Assembly (NCBI GenBank): GCA_003344405.1
Contig: NOWV01000165.1
Coordinates: 113,177 to 177,176 of the forward strand
Length of the DNA stretch: 64,000 nucleotides
Source of the DNA: Trichoplax sp. H2
Lineage: Eukaryota > Placozoa > Uniplacotomia > Trichoplacea
Direction of reading: 5' to 3'
Shown here one piece after another: positions 1-12,200 of this stretch. The position numbers and the translations under genes were made by a program. Under the pieces are notes generated by a model, which was given only the letters and a program-made list of their open reading frames with translations, was not told the origin of the DNA and did no database searches. Numbering within the stretch: the first letter of the stretch is position 1; each line of letters starts with the position of its first letter.

Positions 1-145
1 TAGCTTTAAGGGTTGTGACTGTATTGCCTTAAGCCGCTTATTTGATTGCTAGATATCAATTTGTCGATCTTATACTGATTTGCAATTACACCATAACTAA
101 CGACCAAGAACGTTATAACTATTTTAATACTATATTTTTTATTAG

Positions 146-2218
146 AGAATTCGATATCTTTTGTCATTTGAAAACTACCTGGAGTTATTTTTACACAGCG
201 CCATTTTAGCATTTGTAGCTAATCCCGACTACTCATTTAATACAATCTCTTGGGCTTTGGAAAGTTTAGTTATTCAAATATCATTTATAGATTTAATTTT
301 GTTCTTAAGAAAGTAAGCCAGCTGACAAAACAAATTATTTTCGTACAAATCATTCAAAATAATCATTTTTACTGGAATAGAACGAATAATTGTTATACAT
401 TAATATTACCCCCTGACTCATTCATTAGGTTACCAATTATAGGAAAATATGTGTTGATGATGCACCAAATGATTTGGACAGCAGCGAAGGTTTTCATTGA
501 TAAATAAAACGAATGAATATGATGGATTATCAATCTATGTACAGTGCTCGTATACAGTCTGAGGCCTAATTAAAACCATATTATTCATTTAAAGGCCACA
601 AACGCCTAATCTTATATTATAAACTGTACAAATTGTATTCTTTCTTGGATATTCCTATATAATAGGTCATGGTAATCATGATCTTCCTGCTATTCGGATT
701 TGCGATAAGTTTTTATACGCTCTGCTATCGCCAGGTCGGAAAATTAAAGATTTACGCTTAACTGACAAAAATAATAATTTTACTTATAGCCATTAGCTGA
801 TAATCAAATATTAAATAAAGATAAAAACATAGTTCAGCTTACCCTTACTACCCAACAGTTATCATTGTAAGACTTGCAAACATTAAGAATTTTAAAACAT
901 TGAAAGATTGAACAGTTGCTATAGAATATCTATTTATCAATATGCAATGATGCAGTGTTATGAATATTATTAAAATGTTTTATTTATGTGTATTAAAATT
1001 TTAGATGTCTTTCTATTCCATGTCCCTATCATTTGTCAAAGTAATTGACATGCTGGTCGGAGAACTGAACTATAGTAGTCTTTTGGAAGCCATTCGTAAA
1101 GGCAGCATCGCTTATCCTGATGCATATATGCTGCTTTTTCTAATAATTATCTTCATTTTCTTCATACCGATCATCATGATGAATCTACTGGTAACTTTTA
1201 TGTAGCCTAGTTAAAATTGTAAAATAACGTTACTATAGCCTAGTAAATACATATATTCTATCTAAATATTTTACATAATATTACTTGAGCAGTTATTATA
1301 GAATAAACATTGCACTTATGAAATATAGTGATAGGATCTTCATCCATTCATCACTGTTATACCGTCTTTATTCCACTCTATCAGCCATTACTCACATTAA
1401 AAAAAATTTATGTTCATAGAATAAACGTGGAATATTTTCGTTAGTTTGAACTGAATAAATTAACGATTATTAGTCAGTTTTAGCTACCTATTACTATTAG
1501 CTAAATACAAACTAGCTAACGGATATTCTTATCAAATTCACTATGTAGTCGCTTATTGAAATAGATCAAATAATGATTACTCTCTAATTGGATAACATAG
1601 ATCGGCTTAGCCGTTGGCGATATAACTGAAATGGAAAAGGAAGCTAGTTTGCGGCGACTAGCTGATTTAGCTGATTTCTTTTATAATATTGATAGAGCTT
1701 TAATACCTCGCTTTCGTCACTATTATGCTATTAATAAGATCAAGTGTAAAGAATTTGGCAATATTGTAAGTCATAATCATTCATATATTTAGAAGTAATT
1801 ATGATCACTCAAAACAGTATATCATGGTTGCTAAATTCTAGTGGTAGTCATAGGTTAGAATGTTTGAGATAGCACATTACTGAAGATTTATCATCATCTT
1901 AAAAAATAATTATTCGGATGCTTGATAATGATCTCATTAACGCTAGAATATGCTTAGAAATGGCGCAAAAGAGCAAAAACAGGCTAAAATTATCAGTGAT
2001 ACAAAAGTAAATTCTGGGATGCAGACACAGTCTTTACGGTAATATTTCTCATCATACTTCTGGTTGATAATTTCAAGTAATATTTATTCAATCTTGCTAT
2101 ATTTTGTACAAACTTTTTATATTTTAGGCTTGATGCATTGCAAGATAGATTGAGGCTTATGCAGTATAGTCTTGAGAAGGCTTTACATCAATCGCCAAAT
2201 GAGTCTCCTTCGAAATAG
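146..2218 (+). CDS. TRPA-1: TRPA-like cation channel, 3' part only (S3 to C terminus)
   Basis: This is the last seven coding exons of a TRPA-type channel whose 5' part lies left of the window. Exons: 146-312, 429-489, 666-734, 1005-1190, 1601-1765, 1947-2038, 2128-2218 (276 codons plus TAG). They match exons 20-26 of the complete paralogues downstream in size and phase. In order they encode S3-S4 (ending FLRK), the S4-S5 linker (LPIIGKYVLMM), S5 (FAISFYTLCYRQ), the pore and S6 (MLVGELNY, then IFFIPIIMMNLL), the post-S6 helix IGLAVGDITEMEKEASLRR, and a C-terminal coiled coil with leucines at heptad spacing (LDALQDRLRLMQYSLEKAL). The IGLAVGDI block is a TRPA1 hallmark. The filter has Glu where human TRPA1 has Asp. 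All introns are GT-AG. The closest relative in the window is TRPA-2, and even intron 20 is partly alignable between the two. Family assignment is firm; function (sensory cation channel) is inferred. Confidence 0.9.
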
Positions 2219-2273
2219 CCGGTTTAAAGTTCGTAAAATCAATCATAGATCTCATTTAATTTGAAATTCATGG

Positions 2274-2279
2274 AATAAA
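2274..2279 (+). promoter_or_regulatory. Putative poly(A) signal of TRPA-1
   Basis: An AATAAA hexamer lies 56 bases after the TAG stop of TRPA-1. The spacing suits a polyadenylation signal, but AATAAA is common by chance in DNA this AT-rich. Confidence 0.35.
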
Positions 2280-4914
2280 TCCTGTTGTTAGCTCAGGATC
2301 GAAATTAATCAGATACAGTAGATCGGATTTCATTTGTCCTTAGCATAAGTTATTATCTTTCTCGAGCGAAATTTTGATTTCTAATAATTCATCAAATAAG
2401 AAGCAAACAATTATCTAGAAATAAACTAGATACATATTGTTTCGTTATGGTAATCATCATAATTCATGTGCACTATAACAATATTAGGATCAGGATAATA
2501 ACTCCTTGTAAAACAGGTAATTATCTAATTTAATGCTATAAGAGATTTGCTTTTAAAATATTTCAATAATAATAATTAATTAACCCTAGCCAGATACAAA
2601 GACACCTTTGACATGATTTATGCACGACAGTAATATATTGTTATGATAAAATTTCAATTAGTAGACAATTTTGATGCAAATATTTATTTACCGCAATTAT
2701 GTCCTGATTAGTAAAAATTTCATAAATAGTTAAATTACTTCCGGTTGTAACAAGCGTTAATGTAAAATGTTAAAAAGTTAAACCTGATTTCATCATATCT
2801 ACTTGTAATAAAGTGACTTCAAAATATTAAAGTGAGACTTAATACTTCTTGTAAAGCTTCAATTTTTGATTAGACTATTACGAACTGCAAAGACGATTGA
2901 TTTAATTTCTAAACTGACCTTGAATATTTGATCCATGCAGCAACCTTTCATAAGCTGTTTGAATAATTCATAAATTGATCATGGCAGCCAGAATATTGCA
3001 ACCGAATGTCAATTTTATAAACTGACTGGCAAGTTATAAATTAAATACTGTCACGAAGCGATTTTTTCTTTAAAATGCTTATCTTATTTGCGTCAGATAA
3101 CATACCTTTATCTATGGATAAATGCATAGTTTTATAATATTGCCTACAAACTGATAACCAATGTTTCTGTAGGTTCAGTATAAATTGAATGAATTTCAAT
3201 AAAGTTTGGGTTCATTTTGTCTAGAGAGAGACTAGAAGAGTTACCGTTTCTCCTAACGATAGGAGATCGTCCGGGAAGACATACCTGACAATAGACTCGT
3301 ACAGTGTATAATTTCTCTATGATAATTCTATATTTCATCGCTACAAATTTCGATTTGCAATAGTTATAAACTATAATTGTCATCTAAATTAATATCGCCT
3401 GGTAAAGAATTCGTAATAGTACTTTAATAACTTTGCAAAATATCGCAAATATCACGCAAGTAGCAAACACTGCCATCATTACACATGGTACGTTGATACT
3501 CTTCAGTAATTTAGTAACGTATAAAACTGCTAAAACTAGATATTATTGAAGTTTACAACCGATGATTTTATCTTTTTCACACATTAGATCAAAACAGTTA
3601 GTTATGCGTATCGGAGTTCGCTAGTATCGCTAGTTTAATTAGAAGAATCAAGAAATTGAGTTCGCTAGCAATCACCTACTAAAATGAAAGTAGGATTGTA
3701 ACTTTCGATCTTAGCCCAAATTTTATCTAAATAATAAAATTGCATCACATATTTTTATTTAAGATGTATACTACCAAGGTTGGGTCATTATATGAATTTC
3801 ACAGGGTAGAGATTCTATTTCAGCTCCCAATTTAACAAACATATTTATTCTATTTTAAGCTTCTTTCACTCGATCAGCAAATAATAATGCATTGTAAAGG
3901 CTGAGTCAAGATTTTTTAAAGATAATCAAATTAGTAGAAAGGGCGGTATTAATAAAATGAAGAACATTCCGTGCAAATTTTCATGTCGGAATTTTAACCA
4001 AACTTGACACAACAATGCTGGTTGATCAACTAGTGTCAAAACAATTGTCATGTTCTCGTTATTTCAACTATGATGACAGTTTAAAGACAATACCAACTGA
4101 TTAACCTTCGCCAAAACAATTAACGTATTCGTGTTATTTTAAGTGTAATGACAGTTTTAAGCTATTTATTGTTGTAGCTAAATAGGATCAATAATTATAT
4201 TGATTAAAGCAATTATACTATAATCTTTTATTGACCGCCGATTATGACTGTTGGTTTAGTCAATAATTTTCAATTTCGGAGTACATAAGAAGGAAGTTGT
4301 AAAATGCTTTTACTGTTTTCCTTCAATTATATTGAAATGATATAAACTGCAAAGTTTTAGTAATACTGCAATAAAGCATAGATTATAATTATCATTATAT
4401 GTCATGAATCATTGTAAATGGTAAATGAGCATATGATGTAGTTTAGAGGCGTAAGTTCTTGCTCGCATTTCATATCCCACTCAAAGATACTTCTGCCTTG
4501 CTGTCCCTATTAGTTTCGTATAGGAACATACAGTATTTAGATAAACCAACCTAATTTCAAAAGAGAAGATTATCACGATGATCTAGAAATATACGCAGAA
4601 TACAAAAGCCTCTTCATATTTATCAATAAAAGCCTTGTTTTAATTATTTGATAATGGTACAGTAGTAAACAAGACCATACTGCCATTATTAACAACATTT
4701 TCGTTGCCACCTCCCACGGAATTATGCGATAGCTATAATTCTTACCGCTTATGAACAGAAAATAATTGATACGAGATTAATATGACGCTATTCCAATATC
4801 CATTCTATTAAAGTTAATACCTTACCTATTATTGCCATTTTGCAGATAGTAAAAGATTTATATATCATCCTGACACCAAAAAGAGGAATTTATTTTACGC
4901 CTAAAATTTCAAGA
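2280..4914. other. Intergenic space between TRPA-1 and TRPA-2
   Basis: About 2.6 kb of AT-rich DNA without a gene I can support. It should hold the TRPA-2 promoter, but no core element stands out. A - strand stretch (about 3155-3290) flanked by splice-like sites is discussed under findings. A diverged direct repeat lies at 4035-4158. Confidence 0.5.
4035..4158. repeat. Diverged two-copy direct repeat, about 48-bp unit
   Basis: Two related segments at about 4035-4084 and 4111-4158 both begin CAAAACAATT and end in ATGACAGTTT with intervening differences; the starts are 75 bp apart. No coding capacity is seen. Confidence 0.5.
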
Positions 4915-7900
4915 ATGCTGCGATCTACATCATTACTAAATAATACTAAAGCTCCTTCGTCTTATTATACTCCACATGTAAGTTTTTACTGCAAAAGTAT
5001 CCATTGATATAACCTATCGAACTTTTATTTGCAAATTATACAATTATACACGCATAAAGTCAATTTAGCCTATTAACTATCCTGCAAAGTACAACTAAGA
5101 TTATGTTACAAAAAGTGAAGATTTGATATATAGTAAACCATTGTCACGCATTTTATGTGGATTACAATCACTTTAGATACCTACAATTAACGATCAACCA
5201 TTCTTACGACATGGAATACCTGAGCAAGTAGTCCCACATCTGATAAATCAGCTAAGTTCAGATGAATTATCTCCTCTTCATTGTGCAGCTAAAAATGATG
5301 ATGTAGAGATAATAGAATCTTTAATTGAACGTGAAGCCAGTAAGTTAACCTATTGGATAGTACGTTAATTTCAATATTGGAGTATGTGTCTTCAAGTAAT
5401 CTTTGTTTTTACTTACTAAACTTGAAAATCCAAATAATCAACTTAACTAATTCATTTTATTGAATTGATTTTTTAGATGTTAACATGCCTGGCTTAGATA
5501 ATATGACACCATTGCATTTGGCTGCCAGACACAATAAATTGTTAGCTGTTCAAGCGCTTCTCTCTCATGGTGCTAATGCTCAAGCTCAAGACGTCAATTT
5601 GGACACTCCACTACATTATGCTGCTAGAGCCGGTCATCTAGAAATATGCGAGGCAAGTTAATCTAGTTAATGGTCAAAGCAATAGGAGAATTCTACTTTA
5701 TTCTCTGGATGGTTACATGTTAAGAACTGATTGCAATTTACAATGGTTATTAATATGTGCCTAACTAATTTCAATCTCAACAGCTACGTATTTTACAACA
5801 GTCATTGTATCTAAACTGCAGCATTAATTCTAAATATCTGATGATAGTGCTATCACTTTTAAGATCATTTGATCAATTTTATATTAATATGCAATAAAAT
5901 TTTCAAAGCATTCGTCACGTAGCATCTTTTAAAATATTTCGATTAACATTGCAATTTAACCTTATCGGTCATAGACGATAATACAAGAGAATCTAACAGT
6001 TTTAAATTTTCACACCAAATTAAAAATAGATCTATGGAGCATTCCTGAATATTTAGTTTGAAAAATTTTGTCATAGTATTATAATTAGCCACTACGCAAT
6101 AATCTACGTAGTTCGTAAACGAGAAAATTTTTTACGGAAATATTAATTTTGCAGTATGTTTCACAGGCGTTAATCAATAGACGACCATTTATGATAGATG
6201 AGCAAAATAAAGATAAACTAACGCCATTGCTTTTGGCCTGCAATTACGACAAAGATTCCATTTTCAAGTATTTAGTAAGTTGACCATTTAAAGTAACAAC
6301 GTACTGGCCGGCATCGATTTCATCCACAAGCAGGAGGATTAATACATCTATTGCAATCGAAATATTTCGATGCCCGTTTTCCCAATTTTATTTTTATTTC
6401 ACAGGTCGATAGAGGTGCTGATATCATGGTAAAAGCTGCAGATGGCAGTTTACCAATTCACATTGCAGCTAGTAAAGGCAAAACAGAATTAATGGAATAC
6501 CTATTAACTAACGGAGAGGACAGATTTATCAAGCGTAAAGAACAAATCTCTAATTGTAATTATAGCGGAGCGTCAGTACTACATCGGGCAGTTGAAAGTG
6601 GTCAAGAGAAGGTACATCCATCACCCTGAATTTAACCATATAATGGAGTACATTTTAATATGTATTGATATACTCGAAAGCATTAACAGTAAATTAACGT
6701 TGTAGGAAAAATTAGACTAAAAATAACCCTCCAATTTCATACCCTAAATTCCATACTAAAATTGATAGCTGTAATAATATCTTCTTTAAGTAGCGTTAAG
6801 TATTTTAAGGTAGACGATGATAAAAGGTATAAAGGATTTTATTGAGATACAAGTTATAGGCTAACAATGATATGGTTGTTATAGACAAGGTATTTGAGAT
6901 AGCAGGAACGTAGGAACTGACTAGCGAGTTAGCGTACAAGGGTATTTATAGGTTTTAGATGAGATTGAGATAATATCTTTATATGTATAGCATGTCGTCT
7001 ATATGTCGTCATGATGTCGTACATTATGAATGTAATACAATGCAGTACTTAAACGGCATATGATAAGTATTCGTATATTAGGATATTACTATACTAGGCA
7101 TCTTCTATATAAGATCATAATGTTACAATAGCTAACAAATAATTCTTATCTAATTTATTTAGGCTACGATACTCTGCTTAGATATCAATCCTGATATTTC
7201 TGTTAGAGATGTAGGTATTGGCTGTCTGATAATGTAGCTTAATGCAAAATGTTAAATAGTTATCAAATGAAGTTCAACGTTATCTATAAATGTTATGATG
7301 TACATGCAATTCTTCACGTTCTCTTAAATAAACCATCAAGTATTTTAAAATAAAGATATCGCTATCGAGATTAATTTCGTGATTAATGTTTCTATTGTGA
7401 TAAGGTCTCATTTATCTAATTTTTGCGTAAAAACTGTTATTATTGTATATATTAGACAAATGGACTAACCCCGTTACATGCTGCAGCCATCAGTGGTGAA
7501 GATTCTATATGCAAAATTCTATTAGAGAGAAAGCCTACCGTTGATATGCGAGATAATCATGATCGTACGCCTTTATTTTATGCTGCATCGTTAAATCATT
7601 TGAGCATCATTGAAACCCTCATCGATGCTGTAAGTCTGATTCTTTTCATGAATATTATGATATTTGTAAACAGAAAGATATTGCAGTCAATAGCTAGGCT
7701 GAATTATAGATAATATAAAGAAGTTTGACCTAAGACGTTTGAGGTACATAGCACAATCCTCATTTACCATCGATATTGAAGAAATTATACCAATTATCAA
7801 TTAATTAATAGCTCAATGAATTCATTCTTGAACTGTATTTTAATAATCATTAAATTCATATTCCTGAATATTGCATTTAGTTTCGAGAAGTATCTAGTGG

Positions 7901-9205
7901 CTTGCTTCCAAATTTAAATTACAGCAAAGCGATAATGTGCAATATTCATATCTTTTGAAAATTTCTAAAATTTTATTAAGAAAAATAAATCCTTTTATGG
8001 CACGCTATCCTTAGTCTCCATAAAAGTGCACAAGTTTTGAATCATTTTACCTGTATCTCTAATATATAAGAGTTCAACATAGATAGCTTATTGCAGTCTA
8101 ATAGTATTTTCGGATCTGGTTGCTTCCTTATTTTTTTGGAGTTTGATCGACATCCAGCGATTTCTATACACGAAGGAAATTATTTTCGAAATTTACTAGT
8201 CGACTGTTACTTGTGATACATGCTTTTACGGTAGTAATAATCTACTTTTTTAGTAGTGTATACCTATTAATTTGCAAATGATTAAATCTGTATAGCATAT
8301 GCATCCGCATTACAACGGGATATAAGAAATATTCTAAGATTACTGGAATATTCTCATAACGTTTAAAACTAAGAAAACCGATGTCCAAGTAAATACAATA
8401 AACTTTAAATTTTAATAGGGCGCAAATATTGACGAAAGTGATTGCAATCAATTAACACCTTTTCTATGTGCCATAATTCACAATCATTTATCAACAGTCC
8501 AGTTACTGATCGGCCGCAATTGCCAAGTTAACGTCGTCGATACGTCTGGCAGAAATTGTTATCATCTTGCTGTTATATATGATAAAGATTTACGTTTGCT
8601 AGAGTATTTCCTAGAGGTAAATTTCATGATAAATTAAACTTATTATAGATGCTGCCTAAAGTATCAACTGTTCAAAAATTAATTATTTATATGCTAGAAC
8701 GTGGATCATTCACTTACTAAAGCTGTGGATGAGCATCAGAGAACACCGATATTTTATGCTTGTAGAAGGGGAAAGGCTGAGGTTATCGATTTTTCAGTAC
8801 CATATTAAATTAAGTAATAGTAATCATATATCAATTCTTAATTACTCTAAAGTATATTAAATAGTACTGGAGATAAATTGCGGATCATGCCAAATATTGC
8901 AACTAAATATATTTATTAATACTGAATTGAGCTAAGATTATATAAAACTTAACATTTGTTTCTAATTTTTGCATTAGGTCTTGAAGTTATTACTGAACTA
9001 TGATCCAGGCTTGAATACTATCGATGAAGATGGCAATAACTGTTTACATTTTTCCTGCATGTAAGCCCTATGTCAGTAATATGATTAAATTTTGCTTCAT
9101 TAAAAGCTACTATATAAGGTAAATGTTAATATGTTATTTGACCATAATTAGTACTGGTACCTGTAGTATATAAGATTCTATATAGATGTTAGCTTAAAAC
9201 TGTGG

Positions 9206-9241
<36 letters not shown>

Positions 9242-12200
9242 ATATATATAATGATAGATAGTCTTTTTTAGTAATTTATACCTTGCCTCGTGCCATTAGT
9301 ACTTAAATAATTTTTCATCAACTATTATGATGCAGAATTATTATATTTCGGTTTACAAGCATAATATCCGCTGGTATTTCTATCTCAAAGAAATAAATTC
9401 CTATGCCTTCCAATTCATTTCTTAGTTGCTATTACAGCTACTATATACTGATTTATATCCCTAACATTACACGATTGACAGTATGCAATACAAAACCTAT
9501 TTTCTCGTTAAAATGCATCGTATTTATCTCTAAGCTTTTCAATCTAATTCTTCTAATTTATCGAATGCTCTCTCACAGTACTATAGAAATAGAGTTTAGA
9601 ACAAAATCACTTCAAAGATTATATCTAATCATAAATTGCTAACGTTAACGGGTATCTAGTCATACTTGTAAGAAAGCTTTTACAGCAACTTATACGGGCT
9701 ATGATACCATATTTTTTTTGAGTGAAGTAGCACTTGTAAATCAGTTAACATATCTTCACTAAGCTTAAATTTATGGTTCTTGTAGTTAACTGCCGTCATC
9801 AATTTCCTTTACCATATAAAAGCAGTCCCATCATAATTCTCTTTATATAGGGAAGATTGTGTCGAAATTCTGACGATGTTACTTCAGCATTCACCTCATT
9901 TACTGTGCAGCGAGGGAGAAAATTGCACTACTCTATTACATATTGCCGTCATGAATAGCTGTCCTAATAATGCTCAATTATTACTAGAACAAGGAGCTGA
10001 TATTAATCGAAGGTCGTTGATTTTAAACTACACTATCAATAATAATATTACCTGCTCTTAAATTTACTACCCGTGTAATGATTAAAAATAAAACCATTAC
10101 TCTTAATTTATATCATTAGAGATTGCTGTTACGAAACACCATTAGATATTGCTTGCATAAAAGGCAATACTCGAATTATTCAGATGTTAATCAATTATGG
10201 AGCTGCAGTTAACTCTATCAATCAATTCGAGGTAGCATATAGAAAAACCTATATAATACTTATCGTAAATAACGTGTTGCAACGTACTTTGACCTAGTAG
10301 CTATTTCTAATATGGTATGCGATCTATAAATGTCACTTACTCTAAGGTATTTCTAAATACTAATATGTAGGAATCAGCTTTACATATAGCCGCTCACTAT
10401 GGTCGAGCCGAAATAGCCAATCTGTTAATGGATCACGGAGCAAATGCTAAGATTGAGAATTGTTATGGTAAAAACTGTTTGGAAGTAGCTATTGAAAATG
10501 GTCAAGTGGACGTAGCTATTACAATTGCGATAAGGCCTTGGTAACTGATAGAATTACGATACTCAGTTGTAAGACTAAATTCATAGTCATTTTCTAGTTT
10601 TTCTTAAATTTATGGCAAATCTTATAAATATCTTTACAAATTTACTGTCGAGTTTTAAAAGATAGCAATATTATTTGCTGCTAAATGAAATAAACCTGCC
10701 TTGTCTTACTAGAAACCACTAGATAGATCACTTTTCTGCAGTTAATACAGCGTCAATTAAAACACTAAAATAAGCGTTTAGCCAAACTGTTAGCTATATT
10801 TTTTATTTACCTTGTTGAATATGAATTACTACCATTGTTCCGTGATCAATACAGATTTTCTTTCAGAGTATAACTAAAATCCAAGATTCTTCAGCCAATG
10901 CATTCATAGTTTTTTTAGATTGCAGTAATCAGTAAAAAACGATAGATTTAAATTAGACTATGGTTGCTCAGAATTGAAAAGTTTTAATTGACAGACTATA
11001 TCAACTATTTACACGTAGATGTAATAACGTACATAATTTCGTAATAATTGTTAAATATTTTATAATTACGGTATTGTCTATAGCAATCATGATATGTTAC
11101 TTAAAGTTGGAGATGATAGAATAACAACAATGCAATCTATTGTGAAATGGAATTCCAAAGTTGCCTGGGTTAGTAAAATTTATATTTTTCATAAGCATAT
11201 GATACAGTTAATCAAAGAGTAAATAATACCATTTCGGCCGGTAACGAACTGAATTCAATAAACTCGAGGACCTCTACCATAAATAAATGCTTCCTTTATT
11301 AATCTATCACCGTAAGAATACTTAAAATTCAGACTTTCGATTAATAGTCTTGCACAATTATTTGTCATAGGCGATTATGGATAGCTATATAACGAAAACT
11401 ACATTGATAGGGAATCATAATATGAATATGGTAAGCTATTTATTATTGTATCGATACAAGTAGACATTCAGTACATTATCTCATGATTTAGCGCTCTTAC
11501 AAATTACTAGTAAATAACAAGAACCATTTGAGCTTAGAATTATGAAATAACAGTCAATTAACAATTATTGCTATAGGTCAAATACGATTTCTCAATAATA
11601 GATCCGGGCATTGAGTTTGAAAAAAATCATAACCCTGACAATGGGATTGGTAGTTTCAATGCCGTAAAGGTAAAAATTAGAACATGCTAGCATTCTATGC
11701 TATTATCTGAAATATTTCGCCCTTAAATCCTTATTGAAGGTATTATAACGCATAAATATCGATACCTGTATCAATAAAGATATTCAGAATAAGATCTGGC
11801 TAACGATACAGTATCATATCTAAACATTTAAACTATATTTAACTTTATTGCTAATACAGGTATAAGTATCCAGCTTCATTTTTTTTCTTCACTAGACAAT
11901 TGCATCATCAAAAGATATTAGCTTACTTGAGCATCCATTGACGGCTAAATTTTTGGATACAAAATGGTAAGCTTACATTATTACGTGCGAATCAATGAAA
12001 CATGGACCTCTTGCTCTTCAACTTCAATCCTTATAGACAATCTTTCCCTCATTCAGGTCAAAGTATGGCCGCTATATTTATACTGCTAACCTGGCTGTCT
12101 ACACGATTTTTATTCTCATTCTAATCATTTATATCCTCGAAGTAGAAAGGCTTTATCAACATTTAACAAGTAATATAGTCTTTCTAGGGTTTACACGCCC

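Noticed and set aside
1-145. A further TRPA-1 exon at the left edge
   Set aside because: The S2 exon should precede 146, but no frame here matches S2 of the paralogues; it reads as intron 19.
9403-9642. + strand open frame of 79 codons in TRPA-2
   Set aside because: Lies wholly inside intron 10, has no ATG context, family match or splice signals, and the paralogues have no exon there.
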